NCBI RefSeq assembly: GCF_030410135.1
Contig: NZ_JAUGQQ010000001.1
Location: 310,001 to 374,000, forward strand
Source of the DNA: Aequorivita aurantiaca
Lineage (GTDB): Bacteria > Bacteroidota > Bacteroidia > Flavobacteriales > Flavobacteriaceae
DNA length: 64,000 bases
Direction of reading: 5' to 3'
This document shows positions 26,322 to 34,415 of the stretch, one piece after another. A program made the translations under genes and the position numbers. Position 1 is the first letter of the stretch. The number at the start of each line of letters is the position of its first letter. The notes under the pieces were generated by a model that ran no database searches, was not told where the DNA came from, and was given only the letters and a program-made list of their open reading frames with translations.

Positions 26322-28153
26322 TGAAATATATTCTGAATCTATTCTTTTTAACTGTATGTATTTCTGCATTTTCACAAAACAGCAACTGTTATTGGCAACA
26401 GGAAGTTGATTACAAAATGAACGTGCAAATGGATGTGAAGACTTTTCAATACAAAGGAACACAGGAATTGAAGTACACAAACAATTCCCCTGATACCTTA
26501 AATAAGGTTTTTTATCATTTGTATTTTAATGCCTTTCAACCGGGAAGTGAAATGGACGTGCGTTCACGGACTATTTCTGACCCTGATAGTCGTGTTACGG
26601 ACCGAATTTCCAAATTATCCGCTTCGGAAATTGGATTTATCAAACCGACCTTATTCACACAAGATAGCAACGCAGCAAAATATACCATAAAAGGCACCGT
26701 GATGGAAGTAATGCTCAATAAGCCTATTTTGCCTGGTCAAAGTACGGTTTTCAATATGGAATGGGATGCGCAAGTGCCATTACAAATTCGTCGGTCCGGA
26801 CGAAATAGCTCTGAGGGTGTTGCGTTGACGATGACGCAGTGGTATCCAAAATTAGCTGAATATGACTTTGAGGGATGGCATGCAGATCCATATATTGCCC
26901 GGGAATTTCACAGTGTTTGGGGAGATTTTGATGTAACAATAACCATTGATGCCGATTATACGATAGGAGGCACAGGCTACCTTCAAAATCCGGCCGAAGT
27001 GGGCCACGGCTATACAGCTCCCGGACAAAAATGGATGAAACCTAAAAACGGAAAATACACTTGGCACTTTCTGGCTCCCGATGTTCACGATTTTGCCTGG
27101 GCCGCAGATAATGAATATGTTCATGACACTTATCCCGGACCAAATGGAGTAACGCTTCATTTTTTCTACAAAAACAATCCGGAAATTGCTGAAAACTGGA
27201 AAAATCTTCAGCCAAAAACCGCCCAATTGATGGAATTTTTCAATCAACACATTGGCGAATATCCGTACGAACAATATTCGGTAATCCAAGGCGGGGATGG
27301 CGGAATGGAATATGCCATGAGCACCATGATTACTGGCGATCGCGAATTTGGAAGTTTGGTGGGCGTAACCGCCCACGAACTTGCACATTCCTGGTTTCAA
27401 TTTGTGCTTGCAACCAATGAAAGCAAACATGAATGGATGGATGAAGGTTTCACCTCCTATATTTCCGATGAAGCCATGAATTTCGTAATGCAGGAAAAGA
27501 AATCCAATCCGCACGCCGGATCTTACAGGAGTTATTACTTTATGGCCACAAGCGGCGCCGAACAGCCCTTAACCACTCATGCAGACAGATACGCCAGTAA
27601 CCGTTCCTATGGCGTGAACGCTTACAGCAAAGGTTCCGTGTTTTTAACGCAATTAGGATATATTATTGGGCCAGAAAATTTATCGAAAACCTTGAAGCGC
27701 TATTATTCCGAATTTAAGTTTAAGCACCCTACACCCAATGATTTTATTCGAGTTGCGGAAAAGGTTTCGGGTTTTGAACTAGATTGGTATTTGACTGATT
27801 GGACAGCCACTACCAATACAATAGATTACGGGATAAAATCCGTAGAAAATGCTGCTGAAGGCACCAACGTAACTTTGGAAAGAATTGGTTTAATGCCAAT
27901 GCCCATCGACCTTTATGTAACCTATGAAGATGGCTCACAGGAATTATTTTACATTCCCTTACGGATGTCATGGGGAGAAAAACCAAATCCCTTTACCGAT
28001 CTTAAAAGAACTGTGCTGCAAGACTGGCCGTGGGCATTTCCCACTTACACCTTTCAAATAAAGAACGGAAAAAAAGTAAAAAATATGATGATTGATGCCA
28101 CCCGACGTTTGGCAGATATAAATCAAGAAAACAATATGTGGGAAGCCGAATAA
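26321..28153 (+). CDS. M1 family metallopeptidase, exported
   Basis: Zinc aminopeptidase-type enzyme with a signal peptide (residues 1-18). The zinc motif HELAH is at residues 352-356 with the third ligand Glu375 in WMDEGF (HExxH, 18 residues, E). The substrate-recognition motif usually read as GxMEN is GGMEYAM. Length 610 is normal for bacterial M1 members. The start overlaps the S8 gene stop, so the two exported peptidases are made together; a shared role in peptide scavenging or processing of exported proteins is likely. A terminator follows 25 bp after the stop. Confidence 0.93.
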   Translation: MKYILNLFFLTVCISAFSQNSNCYWQQEVDYKMNVQMDVKTFQYKGTQELKYTNNSPDTLNKVFYHLYFNAFQPGSEMDVRSRTISDPDSRVTDRISKLSASEIGFIKPTLFTQDSNAAKYTIKGTVMEVMLNKPILPGQSTVFNMEWDAQVPLQIRRSGRNSSEGVALTMTQWYPKLAEYDFEGWHADPYIAREFHSVWGDFDVTITIDADYTIGGTGYLQNPAEVGHGYTAPGQKWMKPKNGKYTWHFLAPDVHDFAWAADNEYVHDTYPGPNGVTLHFFYKNNPEIAENWKNLQPKTAQLMEFFNQHIGEYPYEQYSVIQGGDGGMEYAMSTMITGDREFGSLVGVTAHELAHSWFQFVLATNESKHEWMDEGFTSYISDEAMNFVMQEKKSNPHAGSYRSYYFMATSGAEQPLTTHADRYASNRSYGVNAYSKGSVFLTQLGYIIGPENLSKTLKRYYSEFKFKHPTPNDFIRVAEKVSGFELDWYLTDWTATTNTIDYGIKSVENAAEGTNVTLERIGLMPMPIDLYVTYEDGSQELFYIPLRMSWGEKPNPFTDLKRTVLQDWPWAFPTYTFQIKNGKKVKNMMIDATRRLADINQENNMWEAE

Positions 28154-28178
28154 TTGCTTCCCATTGAAAGGAAAATCA

Positions 28179-28212
28179 CCTCAAAGGTTTTTGAAACTTT
28201 TGAGGTTTTTCT
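28179..28212 (+). terminator. Terminator after the M1 peptidase gene
   Basis: The stem CCTCAAAGGTTT / AAACTTTTGAGG (one G-U pair, loop of three) is followed by TTTTTCTTTT. It ends the MBL/S8/M1 unit and precedes rnpA by about 18 bp. Confidence 0.75.
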
Positions 28213-28229
28213 TTTTATATATTTACACT

Positions 28230-28607
28230 GTGAGCCAAAAATTTCCAAAAAAAGAAAAACTTAAAAGTTCCAAAACAATTGAAAATTTGTTCTTGGAAGG
28301 AAATACGCATTCCAAATTTCCGCTGAAAATTTTTTTTCTTCCAGAGGATAATATTCAAACCAATCTGGCAGCTTTCGCCGTTCCGAAACGGAATTTTAAA
28401 TCTGCAGTGGACAGACACAGAGTGAAACGACAGCTTCGTGAGGCATACCGTTGTAACAAACAACTACTTGAGGAAATTCACGGCAAGAAATTTGTGATGC
28501 TTTTTCTCTATTTAGGAAAAGTGAAACCGCAGTATTCAGAACTGGAAAAAGCGATGGTAAAGCTGCTTAAAAAAATAAAGGATGAAATGAGCCACGATAA
28601 AGATTGA
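28230..28607 (+). CDS. rnpA: Ribonuclease P protein component
   Basis: Basic protein subunit of RNase P. The N-terminus reads SQKFPKKEKLKSSKTIENLF, the central motif RHRVKRQLREAYR is characteristic of the RNA-binding RNR region, and the length is 125 aa. I choose the GTG at 28230 because relatives start at this point and because the preceding bases form a terminator; the longer frame from 28164 would place the hairpin inside coding sequence. A TATATTTA word at 28218-28225, one mismatch from the consensus, could be its -7. rpmH is not adjacent. Confidence 0.9.
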   Translation: MSQKFPKKEKLKSSKTIENLFLEGNTHSKFPLKIFFLPEDNIQTNLAAFAVPKRNFKSAVDRHRVKRQLREAYRCNKQLLEEIHGKKFVMLFLYLGKVKPQYSELEKAMVKLLKKIKDEMSHDKD

Positions 28608-28669
28608 TCATAAAATAAAACTTTCAAAGGCGCATTCCATCTTCAATTAAAAACCAAATAACACTACAG

Positions 28670-29485
28670 ATGAAAACAATTAGCACTTTGCTTTTCTTGT
28701 TCGTATTAGCCTGTTCAAACGGCGGTGGCAACGAAAATTATGACAATGAAACCACAATGTCGGCGATGGATGTTGCCGAAGAATCTGCAGTAATTCAGCA
28801 ACGAATTGAAAATGCATCACCAGAATTAGAAGATCAAAAAATCATCAAAACCGCCCGTTTGGTTTTTGAAACCCCCGATATCGAAAACACCCATCAAAAA
28901 ATCCTTCAACTCGCTTCGCAACATAAAGGGCTGGTGCAGAGCGACAACAGCGGAAAGGACTATAATCGAATCTATAAGGATTTAACCGTACGCATTCCCA
29001 CGGAAAATTTTCAGCAATTCATAAACGCAATCTCCGAGGAGGTTAAATATTTTGATCAACGCACTATTTCACGGCAAGATGTTTCCGAAGAATTTGTTGA
29101 TTTGGAAGCACGGTTAAAAGCAAAGCGCATTTTAGAGGAAAGATATTTGGAATTGCTGAAAAAAGCAAACAAAGTAGAGGAAATGCTACAAATAGAGCGG
29201 GAACTTTCCAACATTCGGGAGGAAATTGAAGCAAGACAGGGCCGTTTGCAATACCTGCAAAACCAAGTAGCAATGAGTACTGTGAACATTGAATTTTACA
29301 AAACCACGGCTGAAACGGGCATCACCCAATCCTACGGCCAAAAAATGAAAAATGCCTTTCAAGGCGGATGGAATGGGATTTCGATATTTTTCCTGGGCAT
29401 TTTATACCTTTGGCCTTTATTCCTCGTTGCAATAGTTATCGTTATAATTCTTCGTATATTTTTGAAGAGAAGAAAGAAAAATTGA
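28670..29485 (+). CDS. DUF4349-containing lipoprotein
   Basis: A 271-residue exported protein. The signal peptide (residues 1-15) ends in a lipobox LAC with Cys at 15, followed by a negatively charged linker. The middle (about 60-220) is the DUF4349 domain: an RLVFETPDIENTHQKI entry, then ARLKAKRILEERYLELLKKAN and a coiled coil. A C-terminal membrane helix (about 240-262) is followed by basic KRRKKN. The topology suggests a periplasmic domain held at both ends, but no partner is known. The function is unassigned. It lies between rnpA and ctpA. Confidence 0.85.
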   Translation: MKTISTLLFLFVLACSNGGGNENYDNETTMSAMDVAEESAVIQQRIENASPELEDQKIIKTARLVFETPDIENTHQKILQLASQHKGLVQSDNSGKDYNRIYKDLTVRIPTENFQQFINAISEEVKYFDQRTISRQDVSEEFVDLEARLKAKRILEERYLELLKKANKVEEMLQIERELSNIREEIEARQGRLQYLQNQVAMSTVNIEFYKTTAETGITQSYGQKMKNAFQGGWNGISIFFLGILYLWPLFLVAIVIVIILRIFLKRRKKN

Positions 29486-29569
29486 AACGTTATTCAATTC
29501 TTGGGTTATTATTTTGATAAATCCAAAACCCAAATAACTCTATAAAAATTAACTCATTAAGATAAAATA

Positions 29570-31192
29570 ATGAAAAAAAGAATAATAGTTTCCATCGTCG
29601 CCATAGGTATATTTTTTACTACGGTCAGTTTCAAAAGTGATTTTTTCGAAATAGCGAAACAGATTGAAATTTTTACCACACTTTTCAAGGAATTGAATAT
29701 GAATTATGTGGATGAAGTAACGCCCGCAACGCTGATGGATAAAGCCATAAGCGGAATGTTGGAGGATTTGGACCCTTACACGGTTTATTGGAACGAGCAG
29801 CAGGTGGAGGATGCAAAAATCAACAATTCCGGAATTTACACTGGAATTGGCGCCACGGCACAAAGCAAAAAGGACAAAATAATTATTATTGAACCGTACA
29901 AGGATTATCCAGCCGATAAAGCTGGATTGAAAGCCGGTGATGAAATTATAAAAATCGGGAACGTAACTATAGCTGATTTGGAAGACGATGCCGGCGAATT
30001 GTTGAAAGGTGCCCCAGGTTCCACGGTAGAAGTAACCTACAAACGCCAGGGAAAAACGGCCACAACGACTATAAAAAGAGATGCCGTGGATATTAAAGCG
30101 GTCCCATATTATAAATTGATAAATAATGATATTGGGTACATCGTGTTGTCGCAATTCAATAGAAAAACCACAATTGAAACCAAAGCCGCATTGGTAGATT
30201 TGAAGTCGAAAGGAGCTAAAAAAATTATTTTGGACCTTCGTGGCAATCCCGGAGGATTATTGGATGAGGCAATTAATGTTGTGAATCTTTTTGTAGCAAA
30301 AGGTGAAGTAATTACCACCACCAAATCCGTAATTGAAAAGTACAACCAAACCTATAAAACCAAATATGACCCTGTGGATACCGATATTCCGCTAGCAGTT
30401 TTGATAAACGGTCGTAGTGCATCTGCCAGCGAAATCGTTTCCGGCGGTTTGCAGGATTTGGACCGAGCCGTTGTAATTGGTGCGCGCAGTTTCGGAAAAG
30501 GATTAGTGCAACGTCCGAAAAAATTGACGTACGGAACACAATTAAAAGTTACCATTTCACGCTATTACACGCCCAGCGGCCGTTGCATCCAAGCTTTGGA
30601 TTATTGGCACCGCGATGAAAATGGCGACCCAATACGTAAAGATTCTAAAGAATACAATGAATTTAAAACCAAAGGCGGAAGAACAGTTTATGATGGCGGC
30701 GGCATTTTACCGGATGTGGAACTTGAATCGGCAGTTTTCAGCCCAATTACAACGGCTTTGTTGAAGGACAACGCTATTTTTGACTACGCCACAAAATATT
30801 ATTACAGCCACCAAATGACTGATTGGAAAAACTTTAAGTTTACAGAGAAGGATTTTCAGGATTTTCTAAAATTTTTAAAGGAAAACAATTTTGAATACGA
30901 AACCGAGACAGAAAAGAAATTTGCCGAAGGTCTGCGCACTTCCGAAGATGACGATTTAAATAAAGAAATCGCTACAAGTTATGGGCAATTAATGAAAGCG
31001 ATTGATGCAGCCAAGGACAAAGCCATTGTTGATAAAAAAGTGGAAATTGAATCACTGTTGACCGATGAAATTTTGAAGCGGTATTTTTATCGTGAAGGGT
31101 TATATGATTATCAGATTACCCACAATGCTGAAATTTTGGAAGCGGTTTCGGTGTTAAATGATACCGGCCGATATGATAAGATTTTGAGGTAA
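29570..31192 (+). CDS. S41 family C-terminal processing peptidase
   Basis: Exported tail-specific peptidase. A signal or anchor segment (residues 3-22) leads to a PDZ domain (about 80-165, GIYTGIGATAQSKKD then AGLKAGDEIIKIG) and the S41 catalytic core with Ser285 in GRSASASEIVSGGLQD and Lys310 in ARSFGKGLVQ, the spacing expected for CtpA. Length is 540 residues, with a charged helical C-terminal part. It likely cleaves misfolded or processed envelope proteins. It follows DUF4349 in the same direction with 84 bp between them; relatives in this family are often close to rnpA. Confidence 0.95.
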   Translation: MKKRIIVSIVAIGIFFTTVSFKSDFFEIAKQIEIFTTLFKELNMNYVDEVTPATLMDKAISGMLEDLDPYTVYWNEQQVEDAKINNSGIYTGIGATAQSKKDKIIIIEPYKDYPADKAGLKAGDEIIKIGNVTIADLEDDAGELLKGAPGSTVEVTYKRQGKTATTTIKRDAVDIKAVPYYKLINNDIGYIVLSQFNRKTTIETKAALVDLKSKGAKKIILDLRGNPGGLLDEAINVVNLFVAKGEVITTTKSVIEKYNQTYKTKYDPVDTDIPLAVLINGRSASASEIVSGGLQDLDRAVVIGARSFGKGLVQRPKKLTYGTQLKVTISRYYTPSGRCIQALDYWHRDENGDPIRKDSKEYNEFKTKGGRTVYDGGGILPDVELESAVFSPITTALLKDNAIFDYATKYYYSHQMTDWKNFKFTEKDFQDFLKFLKENNFEYETETEKKFAEGLRTSEDDDLNKEIATSYGQLMKAIDAAKDKAIVDKKVEIESLLTDEILKRYFYREGLYDYQITHNAEILEAVSVLNDTGRYDKILR

Positions 31193-31273
31193 AATCTAAA
31201 CATTAACATTCAAAATCTTCGCTTAACATAATCTTAACCGCCTGTTTATCAATGCCGTTGTATCTTAGCAATT

Positions 31274-31645
31274 ATGATACAATCAGAACGAGAAGAAAAC
31301 AGAGAGATTCTAAAGGAATCTGTGGCCTATTTAGAGAGCAGGGGTTTTGAACACATTCAGGCCGATGTGGAGGGTTATGAAACCCCAAAATCCTACATCA
31401 AAAAAGATAGCGATGTAGTTATTACGCCAGATATAGTGGCGGATCGTGCTGGAATAAAACACTATTTTGAAATTAGTCTAAAATCGACAAAACCTAGATT
31501 GTTGAAATCGAAATGGCAGTTTTTGGATACATTGACGCGTATGCGCAATCAACGTTTCAAAATAATTACGCGCAGAGGACATTACAAATTTACTGATGAA
31601 ATGCTGAAAGACCTTAATTTGGAAAAAAACCTAATTAAGCTCTAA
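31274..31645 (+). CDS. Conserved hypothetical protein, possibly PD-(D/E)XK-like
   Basis: A 123-residue soluble protein I do not recognise with certainty. It opens with a basic/acidic helix (SEREENREILKESVAYLES), then a beta-rich region with DVVITPDIVAD followed by YFEISLKS, and ends with a helical basic part (TRMRNQRFKIITRRGHYKF). The order acidic residue, then E-x(3)-K after two strands is reminiscent of PD-(D/E)XK nuclease folds, but the E-x-K spacing is not canonical. A single copy follows ctpA and is divergent-overlapping (by 11 bp) with the elaA-like gene. Confidence 0.6.
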   Translation: MIQSEREENREILKESVAYLESRGFEHIQADVEGYETPKSYIKKDSDVVITPDIVADRAGIKHYFEISLKSTKPRLLKSKWQFLDTLTRMRNQRFKIITRRGHYKFTDEMLKDLNLEKNLIKL

Positions 31646-32078
31646 TCATTGCTATGTGAGGGATTCCATCCTCCATATACCGGTCACCAATGGTTTTAAA
31701 ACCATGGCTTTCGTAGAATATCACCAAATATATTTGAGCTGATATCTTAATTTTTTCCGCCTTAAATATTGATTCAATAGCTTCAATTGAAGCTTTGGTT
31801 ATTTTGTGGCCATAACCAAGTTTTCTATAATTTTCCCGCACCAAAACTCTTCCGATGGATGCTTCGTCAAAGTAATCACCGGCCCTAAAACATCTTGCGT
31901 AAGCTACTAAATTCCCATCTTCCCAACCCATTATATGTATGGCACGTTCATCTTTTCCATCAATATCTTGATACACACAATCCTGCTCCATAACAAATAT
32001 TTCAGCTCTCAATTGGAGCACTTCGTATAACTCTGTCGTGCTCAATTCTTCAAAATTCTTTACTTTAATATTCATCAT
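31635..32078 (-). CDS. ElaA-type GNAT N-acetyltransferase
   Basis: GNAT-fold acetyltransferase. The opening LYEVLQLRAEIFVMEQDCVY and QDIDGKD are characteristic of the ElaA subgroup; the acetyl-CoA loop appears as RVLVRENYRKLGYGHKI (a Q/RxxGxG/A variant). Length 147 aa fits. The substrate is not known. It is the last gene of a likely rpiB-CDF-elaA unit (13 bp after the CDF gene). Confidence 0.85.
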   Translation of the reverse strand: MMNIKVKNFEELSTTELYEVLQLRAEIFVMEQDCVYQDIDGKDERAIHIMGWEDGNLVAYARCFRAGDYFDEASIGRVLVRENYRKLGYGHKITKASIEAIESIFKAEKIKISAQIYLVIFYESHGFKTIGDRYMEDGIPHIAMIRA

Positions 32079-32091
32079 AACTTATATAAAA

Positions 32092-33021
32092 TCAATCCTG
32101 AACTATAATATCCTTTGGATCATCTTTTTGATGTTCGGGTTGTATGGTCACGTGGTTTATTCCAAATTCCTTATACAATATTGCTTCAACTTCCGTGAGC
32201 ACCGCATCAAATTCTGAAAGTGTGAGATCTTCATAAAAATCAATATGCGCTTCAAGATGTGTTTCTTGCTCATTCAATTGCCAAATATGGATATGATGCA
32301 TATTTTTTATAGTCGGAATGGTACAAACAACTTGATTAATCACTTCCAAATTTAAGTGATTCGGTGTGAAAAGCATCAACACTTTAAAGGAGCTTTTTAA
32401 CAAAGCATATCCCATAACCAGTAAATAAAGAGATATCAAAAAGGTGAGCAAACTGTCCACCCAAAACCATCTGAAATACTCCATCATTAACCCTCCGATT
32501 AAAACCGCCACAGAAGCCGCCATATCCGTAAACAAATGAAGGTAGGCAGAGCGCATGTTCATATTGCTTTTTGAATCTTTATAAAGCAACAGTACGCTAA
32601 AGCCATTAAATAGAATTCCTAAAATAGCCAGCCAAATTACTAAACTGCTTTCGATAGGTTGAGGGTCGAAAAACCGAAGAATGGCTTCATAGATAAGGTA
32701 TATTGCTACTACAATTAAAGTGGCGGAATTCACAAAGGCCGCTATAATTTCAGCACGCTTGTACCCGAAAGTTTTTGTAACCGATGCATCCTTTTTGGAA
32801 TATCTATCCGCAATATAACTAACAATCAATGAAAGTACATCACTGAAATTATGTAGTGCATCGGAAAGCAGCGACAAACTTCCCGAAACAACTCCACCGA
32901 TTGCCTGGGCAACAGTAATTCCGATATTTAAAAAGATTGAAAGCAGGAGCTTCCGTCCCTTTAGATCAGGATGTGAATGCCCATGCAAGTCTCTATCGGA
33001 ATGTGCGTGGTTATGAGCCAT
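32092..33021 (-). CDS. Cation diffusion facilitator transporter
   Basis: CDF family divalent-metal/H+ antiporter in the inner membrane. Six membrane segments (about residues 26-210) contain the metal-site pairs HNFSD and HLFTD expected for a Zn/Cd/Co exporter of the CzcD/ZitB kind. A His-rich N-terminus (AHNHAHSDRDLHGHSHPD) and a cytoplasmic C-terminal domain (about 215-309) are present. It probably protects against zinc excess. It lies eight bp after rpiB, in the same transcription unit. Confidence 0.93.
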   Translation of the reverse strand: MAHNHAHSDRDLHGHSHPDLKGRKLLLSIFLNIGITVAQAIGGVVSGSLSLLSDALHNFSDVLSLIVSYIADRYSKKDASVTKTFGYKRAEIIAAFVNSATLIVVAIYLIYEAILRFFDPQPIESSLVIWLAILGILFNGFSVLLLYKDSKSNMNMRSAYLHLFTDMAASVAVLIGGLMMEYFRWFWVDSLLTFLISLYLLVMGYALLKSSFKVLMLFTPNHLNLEVINQVVCTIPTIKNMHHIHIWQLNEQETHLEAHIDFYEDLTLSEFDAVLTEVEAILYKEFGINHVTIQPEHQKDDPKDIIVQD

Positions 33022-33029
33022 TTTGAGGG

Positions 33030-33461
33030 TTAATAACAGGCTATTTTAGCTACTCTGTTTTGGTGGCGTCCGCCTTCAAATTCTGTTTGAAGAAATGTTT
33101 TAACCAATTCAACGGCTTGTGGTTTGCTGGTGAAACGAGCGGGGATGCTCAAAACATTTGCATCATTATGCTGTCGGGCCAATGCAGTAATTTCTTTTGT
33201 CCAACAAAGTGCAGAGCGCACCTTTTGATGTTTGTTGGCAGTCATATTAGCTCCGTTTCCGCTGCCACAGATTATTATTCCCAAATCAACTTTACCGTTT
33301 TCAACATCATCTGCAACGGGATGAACAAAATCTGGATAGTCCACACTGCTTTCGTTATCAGTGCCATGGTTAATAACTGTGTGCCCCTCATTCTTTAAAA
33401 AGGAAACTATTTCAAGTTTATATTCAGTACCCGCGTGGTCGTTCCCGATGGAGATTTTCAT
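33030..33461 (-). CDS. rpiB: Ribose-5-phosphate isomerase B
   Basis: Interconverts ribose-5-phosphate and ribulose-5-phosphate in the pentose phosphate pathway. Diagnostic segments: GNDHAGTEYKLEIVSFL at residues 6-22, GTDNESSVDYPDFVHPVA, ICGSGNGANMTANK and LSIPARF. Length 143 is standard. It heads the rpiB-CDF-elaA unit and has a -7 box whose position predicts a leader of only about eight bases. Confidence 0.95.
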   Translation of the reverse strand: MKISIGNDHAGTEYKLEIVSFLKNEGHTVINHGTDNESSVDYPDFVHPVADDVENGKVDLGIIICGSGNGANMTANKHQKVRSALCWTKEITALARQHNDANVLSIPARFTSKPQAVELVKTFLQTEFEGGRHQNRVAKIACY

Positions 33462-33475
33462 AGTTATATTTTTTT

Positions 33476-33483
33476 CAAAGATA
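33476..33483 (-). promoter_or_regulatory. -7 element of rpiB
   Basis: The minus strand reads TATCTTTG, 14 bp before the rpiB ATG, so the mRNA leader would be very short. Confidence 0.6.
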
Positions 33484-34059
33484 AAACATCGCCTATTTAT
33501 TAAAAAAGAAATGGATTAGAATATACGGTATCTTAGTTGCTGATAATCAATTAATAACTATTTCTTGACGAGGCCCTCAATAATTGGTTAACAACTTTGT
33601 TGATATTTGCCTGTCGAAAAACGATAATTTAAATTGCACTTTTGAAGATTAATTACAATAGGAGCAGATTTACATTATATCCTAATTTTTTAATCATCTT
33701 TTACAGATAAATTGCTAGCACAAAACATATCGTTTCTAACATAATTTTAAGAAAAACTTATGAGTTTTTAATTGTCAAAAATGGTTGTCCACATTTGTTG
33801 ATTACTTATAAAATGACCCTATTATATAGGAAGTTGAATCACAAATTTATGTTAATAACATATTATTAAAAGGCAATAAATTGATTTCAAAACAAAAGTT
33901 GAAAAAGTTATTCTACATATTAACATCCAATAATCATCACCATTTTTTATTTTAAAATTTCAAAAAAAGAAAATGATATATATTTAAATGTTCATAAGTG
34001 AAAATTACTGAGGTAATAAAAATGTTTGGTTTAAGAAGATTCTATGGGAACCTTTAATT
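33484..34059. other. Long AT-rich non-coding region; candidate replication origin
   Basis: About 575 bp without a gene on either strand, the only such stretch in the window. It holds DnaA-box-like words: TTGTCCACA at 33785-33793, the 13-base palindrome ATGTTAATAACAT at 33849-33861, and an inverted pair within GGTTAACAACTTTGTTGATA at 33586-33605. It is markedly AT-rich throughout, with several T-runs and no ORF. It lies between rpiB (minus) and DUF2007/rnr. Alternative explanations are a long regulatory region or degraded sequence. See the origin finding. Confidence 0.3.
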
Positions 34060-34308
34060 TCAAACTATTTTTAAGTTGGAAGGTTTATCTAAATTTTTCA
34101 TAATTTCCTCAGCGACAGTAATGTCCTCGAAGTGCACTTTAAGTTGAATTCCACCTATTGCGTTCGCATACATTGGAAAAACGCTGATCATTGTTTCATT
34201 CATAAAAACATAACGAATCTCCTCTTGATCGAACAAAAGTTGAAGTACGGCATATTCCGCAGGATAGGAAAATATGGCAATAGTTTTAAAATTCTTCATT
34301 GTTTTCAC
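34060..34308 (-). CDS. DUF2007-type small protein (putative signal-transducing protein)
   Basis: An 82-residue protein with the pattern KTIAIFSYPAEYAVLQLLFD (residues 8-27) and the late VHFEDITVAEEIM, matching the DUF2007 family fold (a small alpha/beta, ferredoxin-like protein). A second ATG at 34297-34299 is possible as the start. Function unknown. It lies alone between the candidate origin region and rnr and is transcribed away from rnr. Confidence 0.7.
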   Translation of the reverse strand: MKTMKNFKTIAIFSYPAEYAVLQLLFDQEEIRYVFMNETMISVFPMYANAIGGIQLKVHFEDITVAEEIMKNLDKPSNLKIV

Positions 34309-34415
34309 AATTGTGCCCGGACAGAAACCGCATATACCAAGGTACTAAATCTTTGCTAATGTAAACACGCCATTCTTCGAGAAAGAGTATTTTTACACTT
34401 ATTACAGAATCAACT

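Noticed and set aside
26852-27514. Minus-strand open frame of 220 codons opposite the M1 peptidase
   Set aside because: Shadow of the M1 coding sequence; amino-acid composition is unnatural.
28164-28229. Longer N-terminus for rnpA
   Set aside because: It would translate the terminator hairpin and lacks homology to RnpA starts.
29549-30154. Minus-strand open frame of 201 codons opposite ctpA
   Set aside because: Shadow of ctpA; Tyr/Phe-rich composition without domain pattern.
32140-32156. CACGTG in the CDF gene (GTCACGTGGTTT)
   Set aside because: Core only, flanks do not match parS.
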